Shown one piece after another: positions 35,331 through 44,065 of a DNA stretch of 48,927 nucleotides. The stretch is from contig JAJBAW010000019.1 in the NCBI GenBank assembly GCA_020532545.1, positions 1 to 48,927 on the forward strand. The letters run 5' to 3'. Source of the stretch: Candidatus Cloacimonadota bacterium (lineage in GTDB: Bacteria > Cloacimonadota > Cloacimonadia > Cloacimonadales > Cloacimonadaceae). The translations under genes and the position numbers were made by a program. The notes beneath the pieces were generated by a model that saw nothing but the letters and a program-made list of their open reading frames with translations, was not told the origin of the DNA and made no database searches. Numbering within the stretch: position 1 is the stretch's first letter; every line of letters begins with the position of its first letter.

Positions 35331-37484
35331 ATGCGTTTCAAAGCCCTGTGCCTGCTGATCCTATGCCTGTGCCTGCCGGCCCTCATGCTCGGTGCGGTGT
35401 ATCGCGCCCGGATAATAGATGAAGCGGGCAGACCCATTGCAAAAGTATTGGTGCAAGGGGGTAAAGCACACGCCTTCAGCGACAACGAGGGCTATTTCAG
35501 CATCAAAACCGAGGCTGCACTGCTCAGCTTTTCGCGCCTCAGTTACCACAGCCGGGAACTTTCCGTGCAAGACCTGCCGAAAAACATCGTGCTCAAAGCA
35601 GATCCTTTGGCGCTCTATACCGTTCGGGTCTATGATCATTACCAAAGCGCTGCCGCTCCGGCCCTGGATGCGAAGATCATCTATCCGGATACCAATTCCG
35701 GTGGGGGCAGTTCCGCAGATCTTTTGCTCAAACAGCATTCCATCACCAGCACCGATATCCCGCTCACGGGCGAATTTCAGAGCCTCTCGATCCTCGGGAA
35801 TCTCAGCCGCCACACCTTGGTTATGATCGATGGCGTGGCTGTGAATTCTGCCGGAGAAGCCTTTGACTTTTCCCGCATTCCTGCCTCACAGATCAGCCAT
35901 ATTGAGATCATCAAGGGTTCTTCTTCCGTATATGGTGGATCTTCTGCCATTGGCGGCATCGTCAATATCATCACCACCAGTCCGCAGGAGCATGCCAAAG
36001 CTGAGGTAGAGACAGGCTTTGGGAGCTTTGGGATGAATTCCCAGCGCTATCTGGCCTCGCTCGCCAAATCTCGCTACAGTCTCAGTGCAGAATACTCGCA
36101 TTATGCTGCCCGCAATGATTTTAAATACGAACCCTCCTGGGAGCCAAATGCCGAATATCCCCGTTTGAACAATAGCAAGGCTGCAGATTACTTCTTTTTG
36201 AAGAGCATGTATCACGGGAAAAAGCACTATTGGGAAGCTCTGTTTAATTACAATTCCTACAAAAGGGAATTGCCCGGGCCCATCAGCTTTCCCGCCTTGT
36301 ATGATGCCGCAGAACAGAGCGGGGCCAATCTCTTTGCCAAACTGAGCCAGGTCTATATCCACGAGGCTTTTAAGAATGAAGTTTCACTCTCGCTGGAGCA
36401 CAAGAAAAATACCTATACCAATCTTGAGAGTAGCAGCTTCATCGCTTACGACCACTATCGGCAGCTCTACTACAATCCTCTGCTCAAGGATAAACTCAGC
36501 CTGAACTTTAGCGGCTTTGATTTGGGGCTAAGCGGGGAATTTCAACCGGTGTATTATGACTATGATCAATATCCGATCGCGAACTATCACTTTGATTTTA
36601 AAGACTATCAGAACCTGAATACTGCCCTGGGCGCCCGCCTTGAAAAGGGCATGGAACTCGGTGCACTGAGTTCCCGCGGATCGTTGGCTCTGCGGCAGGA
36701 TTGGACCACAAACGAAGCTCATACCACCTGGCGGGCAGAACAGCAAAACACGCTCTATCTGCCTGTAGAAATCAGCCTTGAGGGCAGCATTGGCACGGCT
36801 TTTTCCCTGCCTTCATATTTTGATATGCACTGGATCGGCGATAGCCAGAGCCTGGTGAATAAAGCACTGAATAGCGAGACTTCCTTTGGTTATCATCTGG
36901 GCCTGGATCTCAAGCATTCTCTGTTCGAAAGCTCCGCCGCTTACTACTTTAACGACATCGATCAACTCATCCAATGGCGGCAATACTTTCTCAATGGCTC
37001 CACCTGGCGTCCCTTCAACGTGGGCCGTGCCAAGATCACAAATTGGGAATTTGCCTTCAGCCTCTTTCCGCTAATGCCGCTGAAACTGGATGCCGGACTC
37101 ACCCTCACCCAGGCGCGGGATTTCTCTAAAAACGCCCAGGGACAGCCCAGTTCTACTTACGATAAATACCTGCCCTATACCCCAGAATACAAAGGCTCTG
37201 TGGCGGCAGTATATTCGCAAAAGCTCTATGGTCTCAGCCTGAGCTATGACTTTGTGGGTGAGCAATATAGCACGGTGGATAATCTCGCCGGCAGCCTCCC
37301 TGCCTTTGATCTAGTTAACTTTAGCAGCTATCTCAAATACCCTTTCCGGAGCGTGGAAGCGCTGCTGGATCTGAGGCTCAATAATCTCTTGGGCAAGCGC
37401 TATGAGATCTATGCGCATATCCCCCAGCCCGGTTTTAATTGGAATCTGGGCCTCAGCCTCAGCTATACTTTGCAATTGCCTTGA
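35331..37484 (+). CDS. TonB-dependent outer-membrane receptor
   Basis: The 717-aa protein has a signal peptide (MRFKALCLLILCLCLPALML), a carboxypeptidase-like regulatory domain (about 22-95: YRARIIDEAGRPIAKVLVQG), a plug (about 120-225; HTLVMIDGVAVNSAGEAFD, EIIKGSSSVYGGSSAIGGIV), and a 22-strand-type barrel to the end. The layout is BtuB-like, and the C-terminus ends SLSYTLQLP rather than with the usual aromatic residue. It might serve the FecCD/BtuF-type importer at 13829, but it is 20 kb away and no B12 riboswitch is visible ahead of it. ATG 35331 follows AAGGAGTTCTG. Confidence 0.92.
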   Translation: MRFKALCLLILCLCLPALMLGAVYRARIIDEAGRPIAKVLVQGGKAHAFSDNEGYFSIKTEAALLSFSRLSYHSRELSVQDLPKNIVLKADPLALYTVRVYDHYQSAAAPALDAKIIYPDTNSGGGSSADLLLKQHSITSTDIPLTGEFQSLSILGNLSRHTLVMIDGVAVNSAGEAFDFSRIPASQISHIEIIKGSSSVYGGSSAIGGIVNIITTSPQEHAKAEVETGFGSFGMNSQRYLASLAKSRYSLSAEYSHYAARNDFKYEPSWEPNAEYPRLNNSKAADYFFLKSMYHGKKHYWEALFNYNSYKRELPGPISFPALYDAAEQSGANLFAKLSQVYIHEAFKNEVSLSLEHKKNTYTNLESSSFIAYDHYRQLYYNPLLKDKLSLNFSGFDLGLSGEFQPVYYDYDQYPIANYHFDFKDYQNLNTALGARLEKGMELGALSSRGSLALRQDWTTNEAHTTWRAEQQNTLYLPVEISLEGSIGTAFSLPSYFDMHWIGDSQSLVNKALNSETSFGYHLGLDLKHSLFESSAAYYFNDIDQLIQWRQYFLNGSTWRPFNVGRAKITNWEFAFSLFPLMPLKLDAGLTLTQARDFSKNAQGQPSSTYDKYLPYTPEYKGSVAAVYSQKLYGLSLSYDFVGEQYSTVDNLAGSLPAFDLVNFSSYLKYPFRSVEALLDLRLNNLLGKRYEIYAHIPQPGFNWNLGLSLSYTLQLP

Positions 37485-37594
37485 GCCGGATCGCCACCCC
37501 ATACAAGCACCCACGTTGCCCTCTCAAGATATTCCTTGCCAAAAAGACCATTTGTAAAATCATGGTAACTTAGACTAAATATAAGGACTTAAAT

Positions 37595-38158
37595 ATGGCT
37601 TCAATGGCTGATATCCGTAATGGAATGGTGATAACTTTTAAAGACGACCTCTGGGAAGTGGTAGAATTTCTACATGTAAAACCAGGTAAGGGTCCCGCTT
37701 TTATGCGTTCAAAACTGAAGAATCTGCGCAGCGACAAGGTGATCGAAAACACCTTCAGAGAAAGTGATTCTTTTGATGAAGTGCGCGTCGAGCGTAACAA
37801 AAAAGAGTATCTGTATCGCGATGGAGATTTCTTTGTCCTGATGGATGTCGATACTTACGAACAAATGCCGGTGGAACAATCCGTAATCGGAGATCTGGAA
37901 CAATTGATGACAGAGAACATGGAAATCACGGTTTCCTCCACCCCTGATGGCGATATCATCGGCATCGAACTGCCCACCACTGTAGTGATGACCATCGCTG
38001 AGTGCGAGCCCAATGTCAAAGGAAATACAGCTTCCGGCAGCGGAAAAGTAGCCTATACGGATACCGGACTGCGCCTGATGGTTCCCTTCTTTGTGGAAGC
38101 CGGAGAAAAGATTAAAATAGATACCCGCACCCGCGCGTACATAGAAAGAACACAATAA
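37595..38158 (+). CDS. efp: translation elongation factor P
   Basis: The 187-aa protein is EF-P, which rescues ribosomes stalled at polyproline. The three beta-barrel domains are visible: KOW-like N-domain with the modifiable Lys in KPGKGPAF (Lys32), the OB domain (YEQMPVEQSVIGDLEQLMTE), and the C-terminal TVSSTPDGDIIGIELP...GLRLMVPFFVEAGEKIKIDTRTRAYIER. Residues around Lys32 are the usual ones. Which modification (lysylation, rhamnosylation or other) applies cannot be told; EpmA/B-like genes are not in the window. ATG follows AAGGACTTAAAT. Confidence 0.97.
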   Translation: MASMADIRNGMVITFKDDLWEVVEFLHVKPGKGPAFMRSKLKNLRSDKVIENTFRESDSFDEVRVERNKKEYLYRDGDFFVLMDVDTYEQMPVEQSVIGDLEQLMTENMEITVSSTPDGDIIGIELPTTVVMTIAECEPNVKGNTASGSGKVAYTDTGLRLMVPFFVEAGEKIKIDTRTRAYIERTQ

Positions 38159-38174
38159 ATAAGAGGATATAAAC

Positions 38175-38381
38175 ATGGGAAAAGTAAAAAGCTTCGCCGC
38201 CAAAACGGCTCATGATGCACATACTGAAGGAAAGATAATCTGCCCGGTTTGCAATACTGAAGTCAAACGGATCAAACTCGTTCAAAATCGTAAGACCGAT
38301 GGCACCTGGCGCCCCGACAAGCAATACGTAAATATCTGCAAATGCAATGAAGCAGATATCATGAGTGGAAAAGTAATCTAA
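38175..38381 (+). CDS. small zinc-ribbon protein (68 aa)
   Basis: The protein MGKVKSFAAKTAHDAHTEGK... has CPVC near residue 23 and CKC near residue 57, which could bind one zinc ion. It follows efp by 16 bases on the same strand with a GAGGATATAAAC ribosome site, and a terminator follows. I know no function; the tight spacing suggests a translation-linked role. A basic residue-rich start and KTDGTWRPDKQYV in the middle are notable. Confidence 0.75.
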   Translation: MGKVKSFAAKTAHDAHTEGKIICPVCNTEVKRIKLVQNRKTDGTWRPDKQYVNICKCNEADIMSGKVI

Positions 38382-38403
38382 GAGATTTAGCTAGCAATAA
38401 TGA

Positions 38404-38433
38404 AATAGGCAATCTGCATGCAGATTGCCTATT
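38404..38433 (+). terminator. terminator after efp and the zinc-ribbon gene
   Basis: AATAGGCAATCTGCA and its exact complement form a 15-bp stem (38404-38433), followed by ATTTTGGTTTT. It lies 22 bases after the stop codon. Confidence 0.85.
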
Positions 38434-38440
38434 ATTTTGG

Positions 38441-38507
38441 TTTTAACGATTTAACGTTTTAACGTTTTAACGATTTAACGTCTAACGTCTAACGTTTATC
38501 GTTTAAC
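38441..38507. repeat. short tandem repeats of TTTAACG type
   Basis: Eight or so 8-10-base units (TTTTAACG, ATTTAACG, TCTAACG) follow each other between the terminator and the serpin stop. Confidence 0.8.
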
Positions 38508-38517
38508 GCCCAAGATT

Positions 38518-39810
38518 TTATTCCTTCGCGGCTACGGGTTTTACCACTTTGCCGGCAAAGAGGATGGTGTTGTCTTCCTTGTGAACTATCATGCAGAGAA
38601 AGGGTTTGTCTGCACGGAAGATGGGGACATTGAGCGCGGGAGGCTCAAAAGAGGTTTTGGCAAAGCCGATCTGAGTGGCGGCTGCAGCCTCGGTACCTTC
38701 TTCGATTACTTCCAGGAAAGCCTTGTGTACGATGTCCGAGATATAGATATTATCCTTTCCAGGGGCCAGGATGCCGGTGAAATCTGCACGTCCGGCACTA
38801 AAGGCATCGTGCATACCCATCGCCTTGAAGGTCTCAGGGAGATCCTCCAGGCTTTGTTCCAAACGGAACCGGGGCAGGAATACTTCCACCTTCTGGGATT
38901 CATTCAGATATTTCATCCAAGTCTGCCAGGTCTCATCGTTCAAGTCCTTGCTGGCAGCATCGATGTCTTTGGGCAGCATAAAGACCATGCTGAGATCGGT
39001 ATCCTCAAAGAACAGCTCAATAATCTGTCCTTCAGGCAGTTCTGCGTAATTAAAATCCCCTTTTTGCTGCATCATGGGCAGCATGATGTAAGAGTCTTTT
39101 TCACGCTGGGAACTGGTGTAAAACTTGTCTTCTTTAGTGCTCTTGCGGCTGAAAGGTGAGATCCAGGCGGATTTGAAATAGATGCTATTTACCAGCACCA
39201 GACCGTCGCGGCTATCGGCAATCTGCTTTTCGCTGACGATGTCTTTGATGCGGTCGTTGGTCTTTTTTTCCACCCAGGCGTTGATGAAATCAGCGCTTTT
39301 TTTGGCCTGCGAGAAATCCAGATAAACGAGCTCGCTATCGAAGGACTTTTGCAGGGTTTTTAGATAGTCCGGTACCAGCCGGTCTTTGTTTGTATCCGCA
39401 CTGAACATGGCATTGGCGATATCCAGCTCTGCTCTTTTGCGTTCCTTCACAGCCTTCAGCATTTCCTGGGATTTATTGAAGCTATAGTGTTGCTGTTCTG
39501 GGCTGTATTGATAGTCCATCACCTTGGCCATTTCCGCGGCAGTATTGCCTTTGGCACCGGTATAGGCCATGCCCATGGCGCTGTTTATGCTAAAAGGCGA
39601 GAACAGTAGATTCTGCCCTTCTTTGTCCACTTGATGCAAAAGCTCGAAGGCAAAGCTGTTGTTTTGTGTGCTTAGCTCGACTGTGCTGATTTGGTGATCC
39701 AGCTCTGCGGAAGCGGGCGCTTCGGGCGTTTTGCCGCATTTGTTTTTGCAGCAGGCTCCTGTAAGCATGATTAGTCCCATGCACAAGAGGGTAATAAGGT
39801 ATCTGTACAT
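38518..39810 (-). CDS. serpin (serine protease inhibitor) lipoprotein
   Basis: The 430-aa protein starts with a lipoprotein-type signal (MYRYLITLLCMGLIMLTGAC). The serpin fold is clear: NNSFAFELLHQV, NLLFSPFSINSAMGMAYTGA, LVLVNSIYFKSAW, and the hinge EEGTEAAAAT (residues about 367-376), typical of inhibitory serpins, then the reactive loop QIGFAKTSFEPP and the end FRADKPFLCMIVHKEDN, TILFAGKV. The P1 residue is uncertain (Thr or a neighbour, around AKTS). It would be anchored at the cell surface and block proteases. ATG 39810 follows GGAGGAACA. Bacterial serpins are sporadic. Confidence 0.93.
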   Translation of the reverse strand: MYRYLITLLCMGLIMLTGACCKNKCGKTPEAPASAELDHQISTVELSTQNNSFAFELLHQVDKEGQNLLFSPFSINSAMGMAYTGAKGNTAAEMAKVMDYQYSPEQQHYSFNKSQEMLKAVKERKRAELDIANAMFSADTNKDRLVPDYLKTLQKSFDSELVYLDFSQAKKSADFINAWVEKKTNDRIKDIVSEKQIADSRDGLVLVNSIYFKSAWISPFSRKSTKEDKFYTSSQREKDSYIMLPMMQQKGDFNYAELPEGQIIELFFEDTDLSMVFMLPKDIDAASKDLNDETWQTWMKYLNESQKVEVFLPRFRLEQSLEDLPETFKAMGMHDAFSAGRADFTGILAPGKDNIYISDIVHKAFLEVIEEGTEAAAATQIGFAKTSFEPPALNVPIFRADKPFLCMIVHKEDNTILFAGKVVKPVAAKE

Positions 39811-39851
39811 TGTTCCTCCAGTTTTATGTTTTCAATATGTGCTTAAAGTAA

Positions 39852-39920
39852 TCAGTGCCAGTATATACGCTCCAAAGCGCGATATTGGATGGCCTCTGAG
39901 ATGTCTTCGCTGTCGATATT
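39852..39920 (-). pseudogene. relic of a comM 3' end
   Basis: On the minus strand the frame reads SEDISEAIQYRALERIYWH and TGA, against SEHISEAIQYRTLDRKYWH at the end of comM (41328). About 70 bases are similar (roughly 75% identity), and a stop codon lies just upstream. It is a diverged scrap of another comM copy, lying between serpin and the OmpA-like gene. Confidence 0.7.
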
Positions 39921-39989
39921 ACCAGTATTTTACTCAATCGACAGCGATCATCTTTGTAAATTCAAGGGAAGAGTCAATTCAAACAGCTC

Positions 39990-41168
39990 TTATTTCTTCT
40001 TATCCTTGGGGACAAAGCGGAATTCCACTCTCCTGCTGAGACTCTTATCTTGTGATGCAGAATTCTGGGCACCAGAAAACTCGCCTTTACCGGCAATAAT
40101 GATCTTTTCCGGCGGGAAATTGAGGGTTCCCAGCATATAACGCACAACCGATGATGATCTGGCCAGGGATAATTCCCAGTTTGAGGCATACTTTTTCTTC
40201 AGCTTTGCCCCTATGGGTGTATCATCGCAAAAGCCTGTTATCATAATCTCATAATCGTCGTTGGCAGGAACGCTTGCGGCAAATTCTTGCAGGACTTTGA
40301 TGGCATTTTTATCCAATTCCACGCTGCCGGAATCAAAGTATATCTTATCTTCATAGGTCTTGCCCACGGGCAAATTGCGAAGCTCATCCAGGCGACGCTG
40401 CAATTCTTCCCTGTCCGCCTGCTCGGCATCAAGCATATCCTGGTAGCTGCTGATGTAGATCTGTAAATCGCCATATTGCTTCTGATTCGCCCCCGCTGAA
40501 GCATAATATTCATTTAAGAGCATCAAACTATTGTCCAGCATTTGCGTGTCTTTCCCTGTGTAAGCTACAAACTTGATGTAGTCGGCAGTAGCCTCCTGGA
40601 AGCCTTCAAATGCGTTGGCGTTCATCCCTTCCTTGGCCGTGGCTTTGGTCATGATGGCATAATTCGCTTTCATGGAATTGAGAATCAGAGGTGACAATTT
40701 GGGGCTCTTATCCATTTCCACAGCAGTGATAATCAGTAGAGCGCGGCTGTTTATTCTGCTATAGTAATCCGATATTTTTATCTCGGTTTGCTTGAGCTTG
40801 GTGTTCAATTGCTCAAGATTCTGATAGGCATCGGCCAGATCAGTTCTGGTCAGATCCAACTGATCTTGCAGAAGCTTCATCTGATTTTCGTTGATCTTAC
40901 CCTCATACTGCTTTAGCATCATGAGGCTTTCGATCTGGGCGCTGAGGACAGAATTGCGTTGTTTCAGATCTTTCTGTTCCAATTCCAGGATCATGTCCAG
41001 GATCTGTACCTGAGCCTTATAGATATCAACGGTGAGGATGAGTTCCTCTTTGATCAGGATATAAACATCTTCCTTGGTCTGCGCGACAGTTTTAGGAGTT
41101 GCCGCTGCCCATAGGATAGCCAAATTGAATATGATAGATAGCACGATTAAGCTTAGTATTTTCTTCAT
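39990..41168 (-). CDS. OmpA-family peptidoglycan-binding protein with coiled coil
   Basis: From ATG 41168 (MKKILSLIVLSIIFNLAILW; GGAGGAATA ahead) the 392-aa protein has a signal peptide, a long helical coiled-coil middle (about 30-260), and a C-terminal OmpA-like domain: YFDSGSVELDKNAIKVLQEF, MITGFCDDTPIGAKLKKKYA, NWELSLARSSSVVRYML, SQDKSLSRRVEFRFV. It probably links the envelope to peptidoglycan. A cysteine follows the domain's GF motif. The frame extends a few codons upstream to a TTG. Confidence 0.85.
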   Translation of the reverse strand: MKKILSLIVLSIIFNLAILWAAATPKTVAQTKEDVYILIKEELILTVDIYKAQVQILDMILELEQKDLKQRNSVLSAQIESLMMLKQYEGKINENQMKLLQDQLDLTRTDLADAYQNLEQLNTKLKQTEIKISDYYSRINSRALLIITAVEMDKSPKLSPLILNSMKANYAIMTKATAKEGMNANAFEGFQEATADYIKFVAYTGKDTQMLDNSLMLLNEYYASAGANQKQYGDLQIYISSYQDMLDAEQADREELQRRLDELRNLPVGKTYEDKIYFDSGSVELDKNAIKVLQEFAASVPANDDYEIMITGFCDDTPIGAKLKKKYASNWELSLARSSSVVRYMLGTLNFPPEKIIIAGKGEFSGAQNSASQDKSLSRRVEFRFVPKDKKK

Positions 41169-41327
41169 TATTCCTCCAAACAAGAATATAGATATTACTC
41201 TATATAATAAGCGAAATCTCTAAATAACAAACATGAAATAGCAGAAGCTATGTCGTGCCGATAAGGCCGAATCCTCTTCCTTTATCAGGTGATCACAGTG
41301 CTCTTCCCCATTTGTGGGGCGCAGGCT

Positions 41328-42872
41328 TCAGTGCCAGTATTTACGGTCCAGAGTACGGTATTGAATGGCTTCGCTGATATGTTCGCTGCTAATCTCTTTC
41401 AAGCCCTCAAGATCGGCAATGGTGCGCGCTACCTTGAGAATGCGGTCAAAAACCCGGGCGGAATAGCCCATTTTGTCGATCGCGTTTTGCATCAAGGCGT
41501 GGCTGGCCTCATCCATAATGCAGAATTTGCGCATCATCTTGCTATTCATCTGGCTGTTATTGAAGATGCCATGGTCTTGAAAACGGAGGTGTTGGACATC
41601 GCGCGCCTTATTCACCCTTTGCCGGATCGTGGCAGAGGTATCCCCGGAAGGCAGGGCTGCCAAATCCGCATAGTTCACGGCTGGCACTTCCACATGAATG
41701 TCGATTCTATCCAGCAGAGGGCCCGAAACGCGGTTCCGATAGCGATCCACCGCGCCACGCTCACAAGTGCATTTGTGATTGGGGATATTGGCGCCAAAAT
41801 AGCCGCAAGGACAGGGATTCATGGAGGCGATCAGCATAAATTCGGCCGGGAAAGTGAGGCTGGTAGTAGCCCGGGCGATGGTAACCACACCATCTTCCAG
41901 GGGCTGACGCAATACTTCCAGCACGGTGCGCTTGAATTCCGGCAGCTCATCCAGGAACAAAACCCCTCTGTGAGAAAGACTTACCTCTCCTGGTTTGGGG
42001 AAGGCACCACCGCCGATAAGTGCAACGTCACTTATCGTGTGATGTGGACTGCGAAACGCTCTGGTAGTAAGGATTCCGTTCTTAAAATCTTTGGAAAAAC
42101 CTGCTACGCTGTGGATCTTGGTAGATTCCAGAGCTTCGTCAAGAGTCAGTTCGGGAAGGATGGTAGGTACACGTCTGGCCAGCATGGTTTTACCAGAGCC
42201 AGGAGGGCCAATCATCAGGAGGTTGTGCCCTCCCGCTGCGGCCACTTCCAAAGCGCGTTTTACCTGAAATTGCCCCTTCACATCATGCATATCGAGCGGA
42301 AAGTCGTTGAGCACCTGGAAGATCTTGTCTCTATCCACCGTGGCAGGCGGAATGGTGATTTCGCCTTTCAGGAATTGCACAGTCTCATAGAGTGAGGTCA
42401 CCGGAATCACGGTGAGACCTTCTATAATAGCGGCTTCTTCAGCATTTTCATGAGGCACGATCAAGAGGTCCAGATCATCGCGTTTGGCGGCGATAGCGAT
42501 GGGCAAGACGCCATCCACGGGACGCACATTGCCATCCAGAGAGAGCTCGCCGATGATGCCGATCTTCTTCAGAGCAGCCTCTGGCACCCCATCATTATTC
42601 ATCATGATCGAGATCGCAATGGGCAGATCCAGCGAAGAGGAATCCTTTTTGATATCCGCCGGAGCTAAGTTGATGGTATAACGCCCGGTATGATAGCTCA
42701 GTTTGCTATTGCGGATGGCGGCAAAGACCCTGTCCTTGCTCTCTTTCACAGAGTTTGAGGGCATGCCCACGATATTGACGTTGTGCTGCATATTGCCATC
42801 GCGGTCACACTCCACGGAAACCTGAAGCGCATCTATGCCCAAGGTGGTGTATGTCAGTGCAATTCCGACCAT
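41328..42872 (-). CDS. comM: ComM/YifB family Mg-chelatase-like ATPase (intact copy)
   Basis: The 514-aa protein has the Lon-like N-terminal domain (MVGIALTYTTLGIDALQVSV), the AAA+ core with Walker A GPPGSGKTML (near 222) and Walker B GVLFLDELPEF (near 304), the zinc-type CPCGYFG...CTC motif and the C-terminal helical domain ending LDRKYWH. ComM is a hexameric branch-migration helicase for integrating DNA in natural transformation. ATG 42872 has AAGGATAGTTTA before it; the frame is open to 42887. The first two-thirds are repeated at 47664, with only three residue changes. A scrap of the upstream gene precedes it (42901-42947). Confidence 0.94.
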   Translation of the reverse strand: MVGIALTYTTLGIDALQVSVECDRDGNMQHNVNIVGMPSNSVKESKDRVFAAIRNSKLSYHTGRYTINLAPADIKKDSSSLDLPIAISIMMNNDGVPEAALKKIGIIGELSLDGNVRPVDGVLPIAIAAKRDDLDLLIVPHENAEEAAIIEGLTVIPVTSLYETVQFLKGEITIPPATVDRDKIFQVLNDFPLDMHDVKGQFQVKRALEVAAAGGHNLLMIGPPGSGKTMLARRVPTILPELTLDEALESTKIHSVAGFSKDFKNGILTTRAFRSPHHTISDVALIGGGAFPKPGEVSLSHRGVLFLDELPEFKRTVLEVLRQPLEDGVVTIARATTSLTFPAEFMLIASMNPCPCGYFGANIPNHKCTCERGAVDRYRNRVSGPLLDRIDIHVEVPAVNYADLAALPSGDTSATIRQRVNKARDVQHLRFQDHGIFNNSQMNSKMMRKFCIMDEASHALMQNAIDKMGYSARVFDRILKVARTIADLEGLKEISSEHISEAIQYRTLDRKYWH

Positions 42873-42947
42873 TAAACTATCCTTCACAAGTTCATTTTAT
42901 TTATATCGCACAGTTTGAGAGCTTTGCTATTGCGTCAAGAAGATTTT
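42034..42947. repeat. 914-bp direct repeat, copy A
   Basis: This block holds the 5' two-thirds of comM plus 45 bases of the tail of an upstream gene. It is collinear with 47698-48611 (same length, no net indel, roughly 90% identical overall, with a nearly identical stretch around 42490-42640). The tail reads NQNLLDAIAKLS where copy B has NENLLDAKAKLS, part of a real gene there. Confidence 0.9.
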
Positions 42948-43403
42948 GATTTCGGGGTTTTTAGGCTTTACAATCAGTTGGCTTGCCAGTCAGCAGGACT
43001 ACCTGTTTTGACTTTCATTTTTGATCTGGCCGATAAGCTTCAGATTGTCCTGTATCTTATTTTATCCCAAAAACTCCAAGCGATTCTCCCACCAAAAATG
43101 AGAGTTAAAACAGGGAGTTGAAAATAATACGACTTTTATTGAACAGTCTCGTACCGGCGCTTGCCGAAACGCTGCACACCTTATACCTTGATCTGCATCC
43201 GCCGGCAGCCTCCTCTTCCCCTTTAGCATTACGGGGTCATTACTGGCTTTACCCCGCAATGACCCCGTATTGCTAATGAGGGAGCATGGTGGCTCCCGTT
43301 ACACTCATTATAGGGTGGCGTCAACACCAATGAAGTCGAAACATACCGGTTCAGGTTTTCCCAGGCTAATGCTTAGCTACTGATTAAAGTCACTAGAACA
43401 CGT
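42948..43403. other. intergenic region with a 19-bp inverted repeat
   Basis: No gene. TTAGCATTACGGGGTCATT (43223-43241) and AATGACCCCGTATTGCTAA (43258-43276) pair at 18 of 19 positions across a 16-base loop. No T-run follows, so it is unlikely to be a simple terminator. Confidence 0.6.
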
Positions 43404-43691
43404 TTATCTTACAAAGTATAACCATAGAGCAGCGATTGATGCGCCGCCCATGGCATCGGCAATTGCCCTCTTTACATCATTCATTGTTCCGATCTTTTTG
43501 CTGTGTCCATCATAAATGTCAGTGCCCTTTACGAAGGCGATTTTGACATTGTGTGAATCATAAATATCACTGTCTCTCAATGTGGCAACTCGGACATTGT
43601 GTGCATTGTAAACACCGTTTCCTCTAATGAACGCCACCTTAACATTGGAAGAAGTGTAAAGGTCACTTCCCTTGAGTTTAAAACTAGCCAT
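43404..43691 (-). CDS. small 4-fold beta-flower-type repeat protein (95 aa)
   Basis: From ATG 43691 (AGGAGATTTAAC ahead) the protein is built of four 17-residue repeats: LKGSDLYTSSNVKVAFI, RGNGVYNAHNVRVATL, RDSDIYDSHNVKIAFV, KGTDIYDGHSKKIGTM, then a helical tail with VKRAIADAMGGASIA. Each unit has (V/I)YxxHNVKVA, fitting a small closed beta structure like the 4-fold beta-flower family. Function is unknown to me. The C-terminal segment may be membrane-associated (ALWLYFVR). Confidence 0.7.
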   Translation of the reverse strand: MASFKLKGSDLYTSSNVKVAFIRGNGVYNAHNVRVATLRDSDIYDSHNVKIAFVKGTDIYDGHSKKIGTMNDVKRAIADAMGGASIAALWLYFVR

Positions 43692-44065
43692 GTTAAATCT
43701 CCTAAAGCTTTTGTACGATTCTCTTAGATGCACTGGTTTTGTCAATCAGAATATCCTCATATCAACTTTAAGCTCATCGAGCAGGATCAAATCTTTGTGC
43801 AATGTGACAACGAAAACTGCAAATTGTGCAGACAAAACTGCAAACTGTCGCATCCTTATGCATCGTAGTGCATCCTTCACAAGACCATTTGTGAGTGTTT
43901 GTGACATGATATCTGCAAATTAGATCACCGAAAATTGCAAATTATGACAGAGAATCTGCATGCTTTTTGTGTTGGCTTAACTTGGAGATGGCATGAAATC
44001 TAACGTTCCATTTTTGAGATTGACATCCGTGTGTAGTTTCCAATTATTGCCAGCATGAGGATGAT
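43692..44065. other. intergenic region with short repeats
   Basis: No gene is seen. AAACTGCAAATT/AAATTGCAAATT-like motifs recur four times between about 43813 and 43947. The promoter of the small beta-flower gene probably lies near 43720-43760. Confidence 0.4.
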
